From positions 500,000-563,999 of the forward strand of contig WTPW01000026.1 in assembly GCA_009809945.1 (NCBI GenBank): a stretch of DNA of 64,000 nucleotides, read 5' to 3'. This DNA comes from Gigaspora margarita (lineage: Eukaryota > Glomeromycota > Glomeromycetes > Diversisporales > Gigasporaceae). This document shows positions 11,465-24,129 of the stretch, piece by piece. The translations under genes and the position numbers were made by a program. The stretch's first letter is position 1, and each line of letters starts with the position of its first letter. The notes under the pieces were generated by a model. That model worked only from the letters and a program-made list of their open reading frames with translations. It was not told where the DNA came from and did no database searches.

Positions 11465-12463
11465 GTCTGGTCATTACATATCAGTCATTAGCATGTCCCC
11501 TTGAAATAAGTTTAAAATAAGTTTATAATAAAAATTATAAAAAAACATATGAATTTACTATAAACTTTGAGCTAAAGATCCTTCTCAGCTTAACTAATTA
11601 ACTTAAATTAAATTTTGCGGGTATATAGAACAAGAAAAGAAGAAAATTTTGAGCTTAAAAACTATGTTAAAATTTTGCCAATTTTGCACTTTTTCAAAAT
11701 ATAACTCTGTTAAAAACAAAAATTTACAAATTTTAAATCAGCGATGTGTAAAATTATGCTCTGAACAACTTTACTTAGGCGACGGAAGTAGGTTATCTTG
11801 TAAGAAAAATGGGTTATCTATGTACTTAAGTTAAAATTTAATAATCTAACTTTTTTTCTTATTAGGTAACCTACTTGGGCTCTTAAGCAAAGTTGTTTAG
11901 CATGTAATTTTACACCACATTTGAGGTTGAAACGCTTTCTCAGACCTTTTACTAAGTGAAAAATGGGTTGAAGGTTGAAAAAATTTTTTTTAAAAAAATT
12001 ATTTTTAAAAAAAAATTTTTTCAAAATTTAAACACATTTTTCACTTAGTAAAAGGTCTGAAAAGCACGTTTCAACCTCAAATGTGGTGTAAAATTACATG
12101 CCGAACAAGTTTGCTTAAGAGCCCAAAGTAGGTTACCTAATAAGAAAAAAAGTTAGATCATGAAATATGATAAATTTTAATTTTAGTACATAGATAACCC
12201 ATTTTTCTTACAAGATAACCTACTTCCGTCGCCTAAGTAAAGTTGTTCAGAACATAATTTTACACATAACTGCTGATTTAAATTTGTAAATATTTGTTTT
12301 TAACAGAGTTACATTTTGAAAAAGTGCAAAATTGGCAAAATTTTAACATAGTTTTTAAGCTTAAAATTTCTTCTTTACTTGTTCTATATACCCACAAAAT
12401 TTAATTTTAAGTTAATTAGTTAAGCCAAGAAGGAATTTCAGCTTAAAGTTTATAGTAATTTCA

Positions 12464-12503
<40 letters not shown>

Positions 12504-13742
12504 TTATACGCTATAAGTCTTTATTAATTAAGATTCTTAGAACTTAGTACAATTGAATATTACAGTCTATGAGTTGTGCTATACTAATTACTTAATGACA
12601 CCCACCCTAGCAATTTAGTTATACCTTTGCTATTTTTAGAATCTAACTAATGGCTATTACCCCATCAATTACCTTCTTAGCTAGCGTACAACCTACCTAT
12701 TTCTATGCAAGATTTTCTATATTATTATTAGTACCTTGTCCCCCTATTCACTTCCTGCAGCAACTTTCTTTTTCTCCCAGTTTGGTTCATTCTGGCGGTT
12801 TTTCGCTTTTATTGCTCCCAAATTGGTGTACATAGCCTTATATTTGATTTAGTACCACTCTGATTTGAGTACATGTTGTGCTGCCGCTATCGTGTTTGTA
12901 TCTCAAGCCAACTTTTGGGATGCTGCCATAACATGATCCATATCTCGAACCACAACCTTCCCTGAATAGGCATGGCCATATTTATCAAAATTCAGGTTGT
13001 TATTCTGCAGTGTACCACTTGCCTTTTTAGTGCTACCATAGTTGGTATCGTCTGTAGCATGATCGCCATAAGCTTCCCATCTAGTGTGGGTGTACTACTG
13101 ACAGTTGTTTTCACTTCCAGCTTGGTATTGCAAGGAGGCCTGGAACCTTGACTTATAATGCACCAACATGGCACCCATTACTGAAGTTAGTAATGTACAA
13201 CATAGTACCTAATGCAATTTTCAATCTTGTATAGTGCCAGAGGTGTTCCAGACCTAGTTAGGCCAATTCTTTACCACAGGTCTTTACCATATTCACCATA
13301 TTACCCGGTACACCAGTTTTTGTGACACTAGTATTACCCTCCCAATCAAGATCTTCTAGACCGCCTAGGGGTTGTTGGTGCTACTCTGCCAATCATGGAT
13401 TTATACGAACAACCTATTTGCCCCAAAACCTTCTGCAATGTCACCCATCGCACGTAATGCCAACTCTCTATGGCTAGATCTCCTTCCAGGAATTCCTATA
13501 CTAGATCCGTACTTCACTTGGACTTCCACAGAGCTCTGTGTTCGATTTTTGGCTCCTTTTTAGGTTACAGAGTATTTTTCGCCTCTAGCCAGACTCGAAC
13601 CGTGGAGCTTGACTTAACTACTGTGGGTTTGGCAACTTAACAAGTAAGCTATAAGACCCGAACCCCATATATTTTTTTATAATTTTTATTATAAACTTAT
13701 TTCTAGAGGACATGTCATATGACTGATATTTCAAATAAGTCT
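11465..13742. repeat. Large inverted repeat (arms about 500 bp) split by a retroposon
   Basis: The left arm (11465-11990) and right arm (12000-12461 plus 13666-13742) are inverted copies around a centre near 11995. Shared blocks include the outer tcagtcat/gactgatat ends with the gacatg motif, gcgacggaagtaggttatc and aagtgaaaaatggg. The right arm is interrupted by the retroposon at 12475-13665. Joining its two pieces restores the mirror of the left arm. This is probably a large palindromic (MITE- or fold-back-type) element. ORFs at 11649-11834 and 11818-12024 are by-products. Confidence 0.85.
12475..13665 (-). mobile_element. Long tRNA-headed retroposon, family A (about 1.2 kb)
   Basis: Read on the minus strand it starts at 13665 with a tRNA-like head: an imperfect A box (TAGCTTACTTGT) and a perfect RNA polymerase III B box GGTTCGAGTC (13592-13601 on plus). 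It ends in a poly(A) tail, seen as a T run at 12475-12496. It is flanked by a 13-bp target-site duplication, catatattttttt, at 12462-12474 and 13666-13678. These are the marks of a SINE mobilised by a LINE reverse transcriptase, but 1.2 kb is long for a SINE. It is GC-richer than the surroundings. ORFs at 12650-12835, 12992-13174 and 13372-13563 lie inside and show no known domain. Confidence 0.85.
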
Positions 13743-14385
13743 ATTATATAATGTAAACTATCTGGTAAAAATTTTTAGGATTTTTCTGCTCAATAATGCT
13801 ATAAAAAATTATTCAATAATAATAACAAAAACAAAAAAAATATTTTATTTTGATTTTATATTTTAATAATTACCTTTGCCAAATTCCAAAGCTTTAGCAT
13901 ATTCTTTTTTTTTTTTATAAAGGATAGCCAAATAATAAATTTTCTAAAATAGTTGTATTAATTGTATAACCTTATAGTTAAATTACTATATATTTAAATG
14001 TATAAAAAAAACTATTAAATTATTTATTTTAGCATAAATCAGTAGTTTTTCACAAAAAGCTAAAGTGCATTCATTCTTGTTTTCTAATAAGCTTGTTAAT
14101 AAATCATGAATTGCTTTTTGTATATAACTAAAAAAGTGTATATTTATAACCTTACAATTTAAAAAAATTTTTGCAGTTGTTTGATCTGATTTTTGTATTT
14201 CTTTATATTATATTGATCTTGAAATCTGATTGGCAGAAAATAATAGTGAAATTTTTTAGATAGGTAGTAATATCTGTAGGAATATAATAATAATATAGGT
14301 CTTTTAGTAAATAAATGTTCTTTGTAAATAAACTTATCTGCATAAACCTATTAAATAGTAGTATCTGAACAATATATTAGGCATC
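13743..14385. other. AT-rich spacer
   Basis: No gene, RNA or clear repeat boundary recognised. Confidence 0.4.
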
Positions 14386-15062
14386 ATATCAGTAATAACA
14401 AATGACCTGTCATTGGTCATTTCACGACCCAAATGATTTAAAAAGGTCATTTAACTCTAGTTAATTAATTATTCAATACTTTTGCCAATCAAAATTGATT
14501 ATAGTTCTTCATAAAATGAAACGTAATTAGATACTATCCAATAAAAATTATTATATATGCTATATAACTGATAATCCCAAATGACTAGTCATTGTTTAAT
14601 GAATGATTGTTATTTGTATTTTGGCTAAATAACCAAGTTATTGTAAAGTAACATTCCAATTGAATCATAAGATCAGGTATAAAGTAATTAAAAAAAAACA
14701 GTAAACAAAAAATTATGTATTTACTTTTTTAAAAAAAATATTTGTGAATAATAATTTACTAATTACAAAATGATATAAATCATTTTTGAATTTACAAATA
14801 GCATGTTAATCAATATAAATTGAAAATTAATATATTATTTAAAACTTGTATTATACAAGTTTTTTTGTAGTTAGTAGAATGTCAACTCTATACAAAATAA
14901 TCTAATGATCCTAGTCATTTGGAAATGACCATAGTTATTTGGTTACAAGTCATTTCAAATTACCCAAATTTGAATGACTTCAAATAACTGGTCATTTTGA
15001 GGTCATTTGAGATTATTTGAAAAATTGGCAAATGACCAGGTCATTTACTATCCATTATATTG
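14386..15062. mobile_element. MITE-like element of the GTCATTTG family
   Basis: Both ends carry inverted versions of (G/T)AAATGACC-GTCATT, and the interior near 14890-15055 is packed with AAATGACC / GGTCATTT motifs. A second, shorter member in inverse orientation is at 38233-38404. I could not define a target-site duplication, so the borders are approximate. Confidence 0.5.
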
Positions 15063-17265
15063 CTAAGCAAGTGAAGTTTATTAGTAATACCTTACAAATA
15101 TACAAAACATTATAATATTTTGTTTTTATACTTTTTAAGAAAATTATTGACTAATATAATATTGTGTAACTATATTTTTAATTTTTATATAATATGTGTA
15201 TTTGGTGTAAAGATCCTGAAAAATTTTTTAACCACATAATCAAAAAAGAAACCTTACCAAGAAAGAAAATAATATAAAATAGATGCTTAATTTTCTGATC
15301 TAAATTCTCTGGCCTTTTTCAGATTCTTTTTTTCTGTTTACTGAGATCAAGCTTTTGAAGTTTATAATAAAGTCCTAGAATCAGCCTTAATATAATGCCA
15401 AAATGAGCATGCTAAAGAAAGATTACTAAAAATGAAAGAAATATCTAGTGTATGTAACTAAATTATTTTTATAGCATATTGATTTAATAAATTTCTAATT
15501 TATTATTTTTGTTAATAGGCCAAAATTTATAAAGACTAAGAGCTATAGATAAAAAAAGAGAAAGATAGTATATATAATTAGATTTATTCACTTTAATATA
15601 TAAACTAATAATACTAATAACTTAATTTATAAATTAAAGTAAACTGTTCAATCCAAGATATAAATATAGCAATGCAAACTAGATTAAATACCCATGTAAA
15701 AAACAAATTAGTTACATTTTTTAAAATTTGAATTTAATTATACTCAAATGAAATTTTTGAAAATCTTTACTACAAGGCATATTACTAACAATTATAAATA
15801 GTTCTATAAATAATATTGGAAATGATAATAACTGTAATGATAATAATATAAAAAATTTATAAAAAAAGAAAATATAAAAGACAACAAAGAGCCATCAATA
15901 GAAATTTTTTATAACAACTAATAGCAATAATGTTCTAAAAGTAATTGCATCTTTGTTTGAATCTTCCCAAAAAGATCTCATTTTAACTATCACAGAAAAA
16001 ACTCTTAAAAGAAAAAAATGGTGATACCAAGTATTCATAGAAACAACTTCTAAAAGTAAGCTATTTAGAAATTTGCTGCAAATTTGTTTGTAAAAAAAAT
16101 TAATATTGTTTATTTTTTGTAATAGAGTAGTAAACTTATGTTATCAAGCCAGTTAGATGTGTTTGTACACTTTACAAAATATTCTGTTGAAACACAAGAT
16201 CTTAAAACTAGCCTATTATAAAATTATTGATTTAACTGGTCAACATATTAGAACCAAGGCTATTAATAATTGTAAAGAACTTTGAAATTTATTTGAACCA
16301 ATTGTTTATTAGCAATCAATTCAAATGCCTAAAAATTTACTAATTAATTTGATAATAATTTTAAGTTGCCTTCTAATCCAGAAGATAGGCTAACAATCTT
16401 TTATATAGTAGTTCAATATTTGTAAGTCAGTTTTATTGTTCTGCAATATCAATTTGATCATTAATAACAATACTTTTTTATATTTATTATAGATGAACAA
16501 GCTACCATATCAAAAATTCATTGTCTGAGCAATATGTAGTACATGCATTATATTATCTGATAATTAATACTGTTCTACAAAACAATAATATATTACTGAT
16601 AGATTGTTAAGTATAAATAACTTTGTATTGTACAAATTTATAACAACTTTTCTAAATAATTCCACTATGTTTTAGAGGAAAATTGCTTTGTCTCAAGCTC
16701 TAATACAAAAAATTTAATATTAGTTCCAAGAAAAAAAGCAAAAATTGGTTATAAGGTTGATTTTAAAATAACTTTAAAACTCTAAATTACAAGTTACAGA
16801 CTGTACATAATGAAATATCTAGAGGTATTAGAGATAGTAAAGCTAAAGCTTGCAGGTGCAAACAATAGCTTAAAATTAAATTAGATTATTAAAATCTACA
16901 ACTAATCAAATAATAATTTTTTAAATTTTATTGTTTATTGAATTCAAGTTATTGGTTTATAGCAATTTTACTAAAGCATTAATTTAATTGTACTTGTAAA
17001 TTAATTGTATTTTAAACTTTCAGAATTTTATTTAAAATATTTATACAATAATATAGTGCAGTAGAGGGTTATCTTTTTGAGTTAGTTTGCCAATATTTAA
17101 TACCAAGCAATTTGGAAATATTTTATTTATTAGAATTAGAAAAAGTATATGTAATACTCAAAACTTTGCAAAAAAAAGTTATTGAAGCTTCAATTGCTTT
17201 GATTAATATTAAATAGAACTATGCAAAAAAAACAACTACTTGTGTGCTTAATAATCAATATAATT
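15063..17265. other. AT-rich spacer, no recognisable gene
   Basis: Very AT-rich and CpG-poor. All frames are broken at short intervals. I see no domain, RNA gene or clear transposon end. Confidence 0.4.
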
Positions 17266-17269
17266 TTGA

Positions 17270-18337
17270 TATGTGGGCAAATTTACAAAATTGGCCAATA
17301 ACTTTTAACCTACTGGTCCATTTTAAATAATTTAATTACAAAATGCTCATCTTTAGTAAGAGGATTCTAATAAGCCAAAATTGTTAAAATCCAATTACAG
17401 GATCCTATGATCATTTGAATTTTTAATAGTAAATTTAAAATTTTTAAATAAATATAGTACAAATAGTTTAGTTGCATCAAATTTTTATAGTAGTACTAAA
17501 AATTTTGTCGATTATTAACTATAAAATTGAATTTAATTTGTTAAAATTTTATTTGTTTTTTAATTTTTTTATATATAGTGCTAAAAATTTTAAAAACTTA
17601 AAAATTTAAAATTACATCTTTTCAATAATAAACAAAATTTTTTAAAATAAAATATGTAGTTTGATAGATTTTGTCAAAAACTATCAAATTATATATTTTA
17701 TTTTACAACTTTAAATTTTTTATTGAGAAGATACAATTTAAAAAAATTATTAATTAATTTAATGTCTTTAGACTGTTTGCTCCATATTTTAATCTTGAAT
17801 GAATTTTGATCTACTGATCCATTTTGAATGATTTAATTACTAAAATGTTCATCTCAATAAAACAATACCAACATGTCCAAAATTTTTAAAATACAATCAT
17901 AGGATCCTGAGATAGTTAAGAATTTGTATCATCAGCCAATCATATAAAGGATAGGTTTTATATGTAAATTACATATAAAACCAATCCTTTATATAATGAT
18001 ATAAATTTTTAACTATTTCAGGATCTGTGATTGTATTTTAACAATTTTGGGCTTGTTGAAACATCTTATTGAGATAAACATTTTGGTAGTTAATTTATCC
18101 CAAATGGGCTAGTGTATCAAAATTTATTCAAGATTAAAATATTTATCTAAAAATTTTAAATTTACTATTAAAGTTGTATAAAATTCAAATAATCTTGGGA
18201 TTGTATAATTGGATGTTAATAATTTTGAACTTTTTAGAATCTTCTTACTGAGACAAACATTTTAATAGTTAAATCATCTAAATGGACTAGTAGATCAAAA
18301 GTTATTGGCCAATTCTGTAAATCTGCTCATATAACAT
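17270..18337. repeat. Large nested palindrome
   Basis: The outer arms share caaaattggccaataacttt (from about 17292) with its inverse, aaagttattggccaattctg (from 18298), as well as the gatcctatgatcatttgaa-type block. Inside, a second palindrome spans about 17760-18130 around the near-perfect hairpin at 17940-18000 (aaaggataggttttatatg and its inverse). A third hairpin lies at about 17580-17750. It reads as one fold-back element inserted inside another. Confidence 0.75.
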
Positions 18338-21075
18338 ATTTACTGAAACAACAAAACATAAAAGAATATATTAAAAGAATAAAATATATATGTTTTAATA
18401 TAATTAGAGTACATCTATTATATAACACTAATCCTTAAAATTTTTTCTACCAATTACAATATTGATATATAAGTTTATAGGGTTTCAATCTCTAATCCAG
18501 AAAACTAAATACCCAATTACCTGATTCAAAAAATTTATCAACTAGATCATATTTTTAAAGAACCGGTTTAATATGATATATAGATTACCTATTAATAAAT
18601 AGTTACCCATTGACAAATGGGTTACCTGTTTATTTTCAGGTATATATTTACATATTATTATTGTTAAAATAAGAGACCTGATTAGAAGTAAAAGTATATA
18701 CAAAAGTACTACAAATTATTAATTTTCTAAGGTAATATATAATTTTAATCTATTATAATATAATAACCTGTAAAATAAGCTTTTTTATTGAATTAATCTA
18801 TATATTAATAAAAATTTTGATTTTTGATATCTGTTTGTAATATAGCTATATTTAGTTCATATTAGAAAGGATCTAACTTATACATCAAATTAAAATGCAC
18901 ATTGTGAATATAATAATTAATATAATTAATAAAATACTATAAAGTTTGAATTCTTTATATCAACTACTCTATTGAGTATTAAAATTTGTTTAATTTATAT
19001 ACTAAAAATAAATTACAAAAACTGTACTATGACTTAGATAATTAAATATCTAATTTATCCAATTATAACCAGAAGATCCGCTTTAATTAGATAACTAAAG
19101 ACCTCAAACAATGTAAGTCAAGGTTATATTGATACTTTTTTGCAATTCTGCTTGGCCAAAATAAGGTTCAACCAATCAGAATTGCAGATTTTGAAAAAAA
19201 TTTATAAAGATCTTATATTAAACCTAATGTATATTATTCGAGGTTCTGGTAGCTAGTTTTAGTTTTGAAAAAACAATTAACCCAAAGGTTATATATAGAA
19301 ATTTATAAACCAGTTTGAAATCCTATAAGTTTACATATGTAGCAGAGTTCATTTTTATTGGCTAAAATTTAAATAAATATGATTGGCAATAATTATTTAT
19401 CATATCAGCCAATTGTTAAAATTGGGCCTCCCAAGTGATTTCTAAAATGTTTACTGATCAGCAAAAAGTCACATGTTGATTGGATATAATTAAAAATATA
19501 CTTCAAATTACATATCAAATTTGTTAACTTATTTAAAAACTACAATAAAATATATATTAAACCAATAGATCCATCTTAAAACCAATGAGAAATATATTCT
19601 ATAAATTTATAACTGAGTACTGGCCAAAATTCTGACAACAGTATTAACTGTATATTTTTTGTTTTTTTTTGAAATTCTTTAAATATCTATACTAATCAAT
19701 ATTAAAAAAAGTGGTTATGTATTTTCAAGCTGCATGCTTGATATGATTAGCTATTGATTAAGATAGTATTGATTTATAATAGTGATATTTTATTAGACCA
19801 TTATTGATAACCAATAGTTTAAATAGATAATAGTATACTATTTAGCAATTATTGTTTTACAAATTGAAATAAATAAATAAATAATGAAAATGATGGATCA
19901 TTAAAAGAATAATTACAATCTACATTTCTAAATTCTGTTTTTTATTTTCAAAATTTACTACAAACTTACAAAATTCAAAAATGCATTTTTTTTTATTTGC
20001 TGTAAAGATTTTAATATAAGTAACAGAATAATGATTCACTGATATAAATAGTGATTTATAATAATAAGGGCTGTGTCATTAATCACCTAATTATTTTTTA
20101 TTAGAAACCTACTTCTCTTCCCCTTCTTAATATAGATTTGGTCAGGTTTCTATATATAATTTCAACATTTTTTATTTCCCTCCCCTTCTAAAAAATCACT
20201 TGATTTTTGTCACTCCTCTAATGATAATGTAAAAAGAATAAAATACTTGAACAATTATTTTTTTCTAAAAATTTTTACCAATAAGTACAACTTTATAAAA
20301 AAAGGCTTTCATCTTTTGTTAATTGGTTTTCTTTTGATCAATAAAAAAAAACCAAATTTTTTCTAAGTAAAAGTTTTTTCAACTTTAAGTTCAAATAACT
20401 TAACAACTAATTAACCAAATTTAATAAAAAATTTTTTATTTTAATTTTAGAATTAAAACAAAAAAATATTATTAAATTTGATTTGGTAATTGTTAAGATA
20501 TTTTAATTTAAAATTTTAAAAAAAGTTACTAAAAATGATTTTTTCTTTTCTACTATATTAAATTTTTATCAAATGTTTTATTTATTGAAATAATCAATAC
20601 ATTTGATCCATTAACTCATTTTTTTCTAATTAAAAAAACTCTATAAAAAATTAGTAGTTGTAGCTTCAGATCTTTTCAACTTAAATAATAATCGCAATTT
20701 ATTTTTTTTGCTAACCAGATTAATTATGGAATATGCTTGAGAATGCCCTTTATTAAAAGGAATCTATTCAATTACATTTTTATATTCTGTGGCTTTAAGT
20801 TGAAATTCCTTAATGCAATTATTAACAATTTTATTGCTACTTGTTCATCCTTGTACTATTTTTTGGAATTATATATAGAGTCTAAAACTATCAGTTTTTA
20901 ACTATATCTAATCTACAAACTTATTAAATATGTTAATATAAATTAAATAGGGAATTGCTATTTTCACCATGGATTTTGCTATTTTCACTATGGTTATACA
21001 ATATTTTCTATTTTTAGAATTCAAAATAATAAATCTAATTCTAATTCTAACCTTAATGCTAACCCTAACTCTAAT
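18338..21075. other. AT-rich spacer, no recognisable gene
   Basis: No credible frame. A possible PIF-type MITE end (taagggctgtgtcattaatc) occurs at about 20066, without a convincing partner. The 65-aa frame at 20969-21166 overlaps the arm of the next palindrome. Confidence 0.4.
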
Positions 21076-21922
21076 CCTAGAGCATATTTTTCTGATTCTA
21101 ATGGTAGTTAAATCATTAAAATTAGCTCAGTGGATCCCAAGATACTTGAGAGAACATAAGAATTAGCAAATTTACTATTATACAAACTATTCATTTTTCT
21201 TTATATACGTTTTGAAAAGTTATTTTCATCATAGTGAAAATTTTACTAAGAAAATATTAAAACTCATCTTAAAGAACTAGCATTTTTTTTGGCCAAAGAA
21301 CAATATTACTTAGGATTCCAAAGTCAATTGTGAAAATAAAATTCTGCGCAACTCATGATTATTCACTTAACAGCTTTTTTCTAACTTTATATTTGTTTTT
21401 TTTATATATATTTTTTATTGTAGTAAAAATTTTACTAATAAAATAATAAAATACATCTTAAAAAACTAGCATTTTTTTGAGCCAAAGAACAATTTTACTT
21501 AAGAGCCCAAAGTTAATTGTGTTAATAAACTTCTGTGCAAATCATGATTATTCGTTTAACAGCTTATAGTACTTTGTGTAATAGTGAATTTGCTGATCCT
21601 TATGTTCTTTTTTGATCCTGAGTATCTTGGGATCCACTGGGCTGATTTTGATGATTTAACTTAGTGTTGCGCACAGATCAGATTGGTTGGATATTTTAAA
21701 AGATCCTGATCTGATCTGAAAAACTAAATCAAATTCATGTTCAGATCTGAATTCGAAGCCAAAAATCCAGATCTGAACCAGATCTTATATAGTTACACAA
21801 CTAACACAATATAATTGGTTAATATTATGACCCATTTAAGATCTATTGTCACAAATGAAATTTGGATATATTTTATATACGAATTTTAAAGTTTTTAAGG
21901 CTTTTTTTGTCGAAAATAACTA

Positions 21923-22229
21923 ATTGTACATGGGGTATTTGAATACAGGTATAATAATTTTTATAAATTAAAAGATTTTTTATTAAAAAAAATAATTTAA
22001 TTAATATTAGGGTTAGAGTAAGAACTGGGATGGGGCAAGGGGCATAGCTTATACCAAAATTTTACAAGAAATTTTTTTTCTTAGAGCCCATAAATTGTTT
22101 ATTAAGCAAAATTTTAAGATAATTAATTTTTGTTTTTTTCTTTATATTTGTTGTACAAAAAATGATCTGCATACTGCTTTTTCTATATGATTTGTGTAGT
22201 ACAGTGTTCAAACACCCCGTGTACAAATA
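21923..22229. mobile_element. MITE nested in the hAT element
   Basis: Terminal inverted repeats ATTGTACATGGGGTATTTGA (left) and ATTTGTACACGGGGTGTTTG (right, inverted). A related but more diverged element may lie at about 50175-50420. No coding capacity. Confidence 0.6.
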
Positions 22230-22239
22230 GAAATGCTCT

Positions 22240-22370
22240 TTTTTGTCTGCTTTTTTTTTATAGTTGAGTTAGGATTTAGGGTTAGGGTTATTAATAAAAG
22301 AGTATAGGTAGATTTTAGAGGGGTTATATTTTCAAATTAAGATCCCAAATTTTACTATCACGATCATCTG
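22240..22370. repeat. Dispersed repeat with TTAGGGTTAGGG-like core, copy 1
   Basis: Contains aggatttagggttagggtta followed by agagtataggtagatttta and a ttatattttcaaatt block. The same order of blocks occurs at about 57590-57690 and 58500-58610. Confidence 0.6.
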
Positions 22371-22984
22371 CAATATATATTAACTAGGTAAACACATGTG
22401 GTCATTCACAGGAAGGTATAAAGAACATTTATCATTATTAATTTATATGTTTAAAATTAGTATAAGGTTCATAATTATTTAAATCATGAGTATAAAAATA
22501 TTTTATTAACTATGAAATTAAATAATTTTACAAAAATACTTTGTTACTCTATACAATCAATTTATCCACATTATAAAGATCATTAAAATTAGTATAACAA
22601 ATCAAGATAATCAATGTTTATTTAATATTATAATACATAAAATTATTTTATTCGCATTAATTTAATTGCTAAGTATCATATATAATTTAAAGTTAGTAAA
22701 GCAAGTTTGCATATCAAATTCATAAGATTTATCATTACATTTTAATGTAATGATAACAGTTTATATTAACCTATCAGAGTCTACAAAATACAACTAATCA
22801 GTGTGAACAGATCCAAACAAATCCAAATGGATCTTTGGATCGGATCCTCTGAATTGAGCAGATCTTATAAATTATAGATCTGATTCGATCTGAAGCACCA
22901 GATCTGGATCAGATTCAGATCAGATCTTGTGAAACACTAATTTAACTACTATTAGAATTAGAAAAATGAGCTCTACAACTTTCA

Positions 22985-23540
22985 ATTAGTAGTTTTTAGG
23001 CATGTATTAGCATTTAAAGAATCTTTAAAACATTGCCAAAATGTTTCAGTATTAATTTTAAAATGTTCTAGTTTTGGGTTTAAAAATTTTAGAGTATATA
23101 ATGTTGCTAATGAATCTTTGTCTGCATTCAGATTTGTTGACCTTGACAAAACCTAAACTATAAAATAAAATAAATAAATTTGGTTGCAAACATTTAAAAA
23201 ATTATAATATATATATCTGACTGATTCTTTTAAAATGGTGTTAGTTCTACACAACTAACATGTCTCAACAAAGATTCTTAGGCTCGATATTCATGATCAC
23301 CTATTATATATTCTTTTGAATATAAGTTTTTTAAAGCTGATCATAATTCAATAATAGTATTTTCATATAATATCCAGGTTTGAAATAGTTTTTGCCAGTT
23401 AATCTGCACACTAGTACATTGTTTGAGATGATGTTTATATACTAGTATCATCAAATGTTCATTGGTCCAATCTAATAATGAACATGTAGGAACATGAATT
23501 TGTACCCTGGATCATACCAAGAGCATGTTTGATTAATATT
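22985..23540 (-). pseudogene. Relic of an unrecognised protein gene (possible Myb/SANT-like motif)
   Basis: On the minus strand two protein-like stretches remain. The first, at about 23235-23520, reads LLDWTNEHLMILVYKHHLKQ, then INWQKLFQTWILYENTIIEL, and continues with two in-frame stops. The second, at about 22985-23145, reads SLATLYTLKFLNPKLEHFKI followed by NTETFWQCFKDSLN. The spacing of W, the acidic WTNEH and the second W recall a Myb/SANT repeat, but this is a weak guess. Stops and frame breaks make it a pseudogene, or exons separated by an intron with damage. No paralogue is in the window. Confidence 0.4.
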
Positions 23541-23750
23541 TTTGAAATATTTCAAAATGTTTCAATGATTGTAGTACAAGATCAGATTAGATCTTTGTTT
23601 ATTTTTTTGTTTATAATTTAGATCTTTTATCAATTTTACATTGTTTTTCATTTTCATTTTGTTTTTTTTTGGTTTGATTAGTTTCGTTTAATTTCGTTTA
23701 GTTTCATTTTGTTTTTTCATTTTTTTTCTTTATTTATTATTTTTTAATGA

Positions 23751-24088
23751 ATTTAGTATTTTTGCGCATGTGCGCTATAGCACACCTCATATGAATTATA
23801 TGATTTGGTGTAACATGAAATCAAAACAACTAAAACAACCTGTTTTTTTTGTTAGTTAGGGTTAGAGTGAGGTTAGAATAGTATATAGATGAGAAAAGGG
23901 GTTTTATAGTAAAATTTTGCAAGGAATTTTTTTGTTAGAGCATTAAAAGTGGTTTTATAAGCAAAATTATGAGCCACAAGCAATTTTTTAAAAGATTGCA
24001 ATTTTTTCTCGATTTCACATTATACCTGATACTACGATCTGATTGGTTTATCAGATGGGTGTATTACAATGCATATGCACTAAATTAT
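23751..24088. mobile_element. Putative MITE
   Basis: The left end atttagtatttttgcgcatg with gctatagcacacctc mirrors the right end, whose inverse reads atttagtgcatatgcattgt and then aatacaccc. A ggttagagtgaggttag core lies inside. The target-site duplication is not clear. Confidence 0.45.
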
Positions 24089-24129
24089 ATAAACCTTTTT
24101 TAATTTTTTTTATTTTATTTTTACAAAAA

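Larger units (their letters stand above)
21662..22939. mobile_element. hAT-type non-autonomous element (1,278 bp)
   Basis: A perfect 8-bp target-site duplication, atttaact, lies at 21654-21661 and 22940-22947. The imperfect terminal inverted repeats begin TAGTGTTGCGCACAGATCAG (left) and TAGTGTTTCACAAGATCTGA (right, inverted). Subterminal regions are full of GATCTGAT/AGATCAGA motifs, as expected for hAT transposase binding. No transposase frame is present. A smaller MITE is nested inside. Confidence 0.85.
21080..22973. repeat. Palindromic element split by a hAT insertion
   Basis: The left arm (about 21080-21180, with ctcagtggatcccaagatac) is mirrored at about 21585-21661 and 22940-22973. The right arm is interrupted by the hAT element at 21662-22939, and deleting it restores the mirror image. 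Between the arms a segment of about 140 bases is present twice in direct orientation (about 21222-21365 and 21425-21565). Confidence 0.8.

Noticed and set aside
12650..13563. Three ORFs in the family A retroposon
   Set aside because: Short, on both strands and domain-free; the element is non-coding as far as I can see.
13590..13665. Genuine tRNA gene on the minus strand
   Set aside because: Same reasoning: good B box but poor acceptor pairing, and located exactly at the end of a retroposon.
20066..20755. PIF-type element suggested by taagggctgtgtcatt and atgccctttatt
   Set aside because: The two ends match over only about six bases and lack a proper TTA/TAA duplication.
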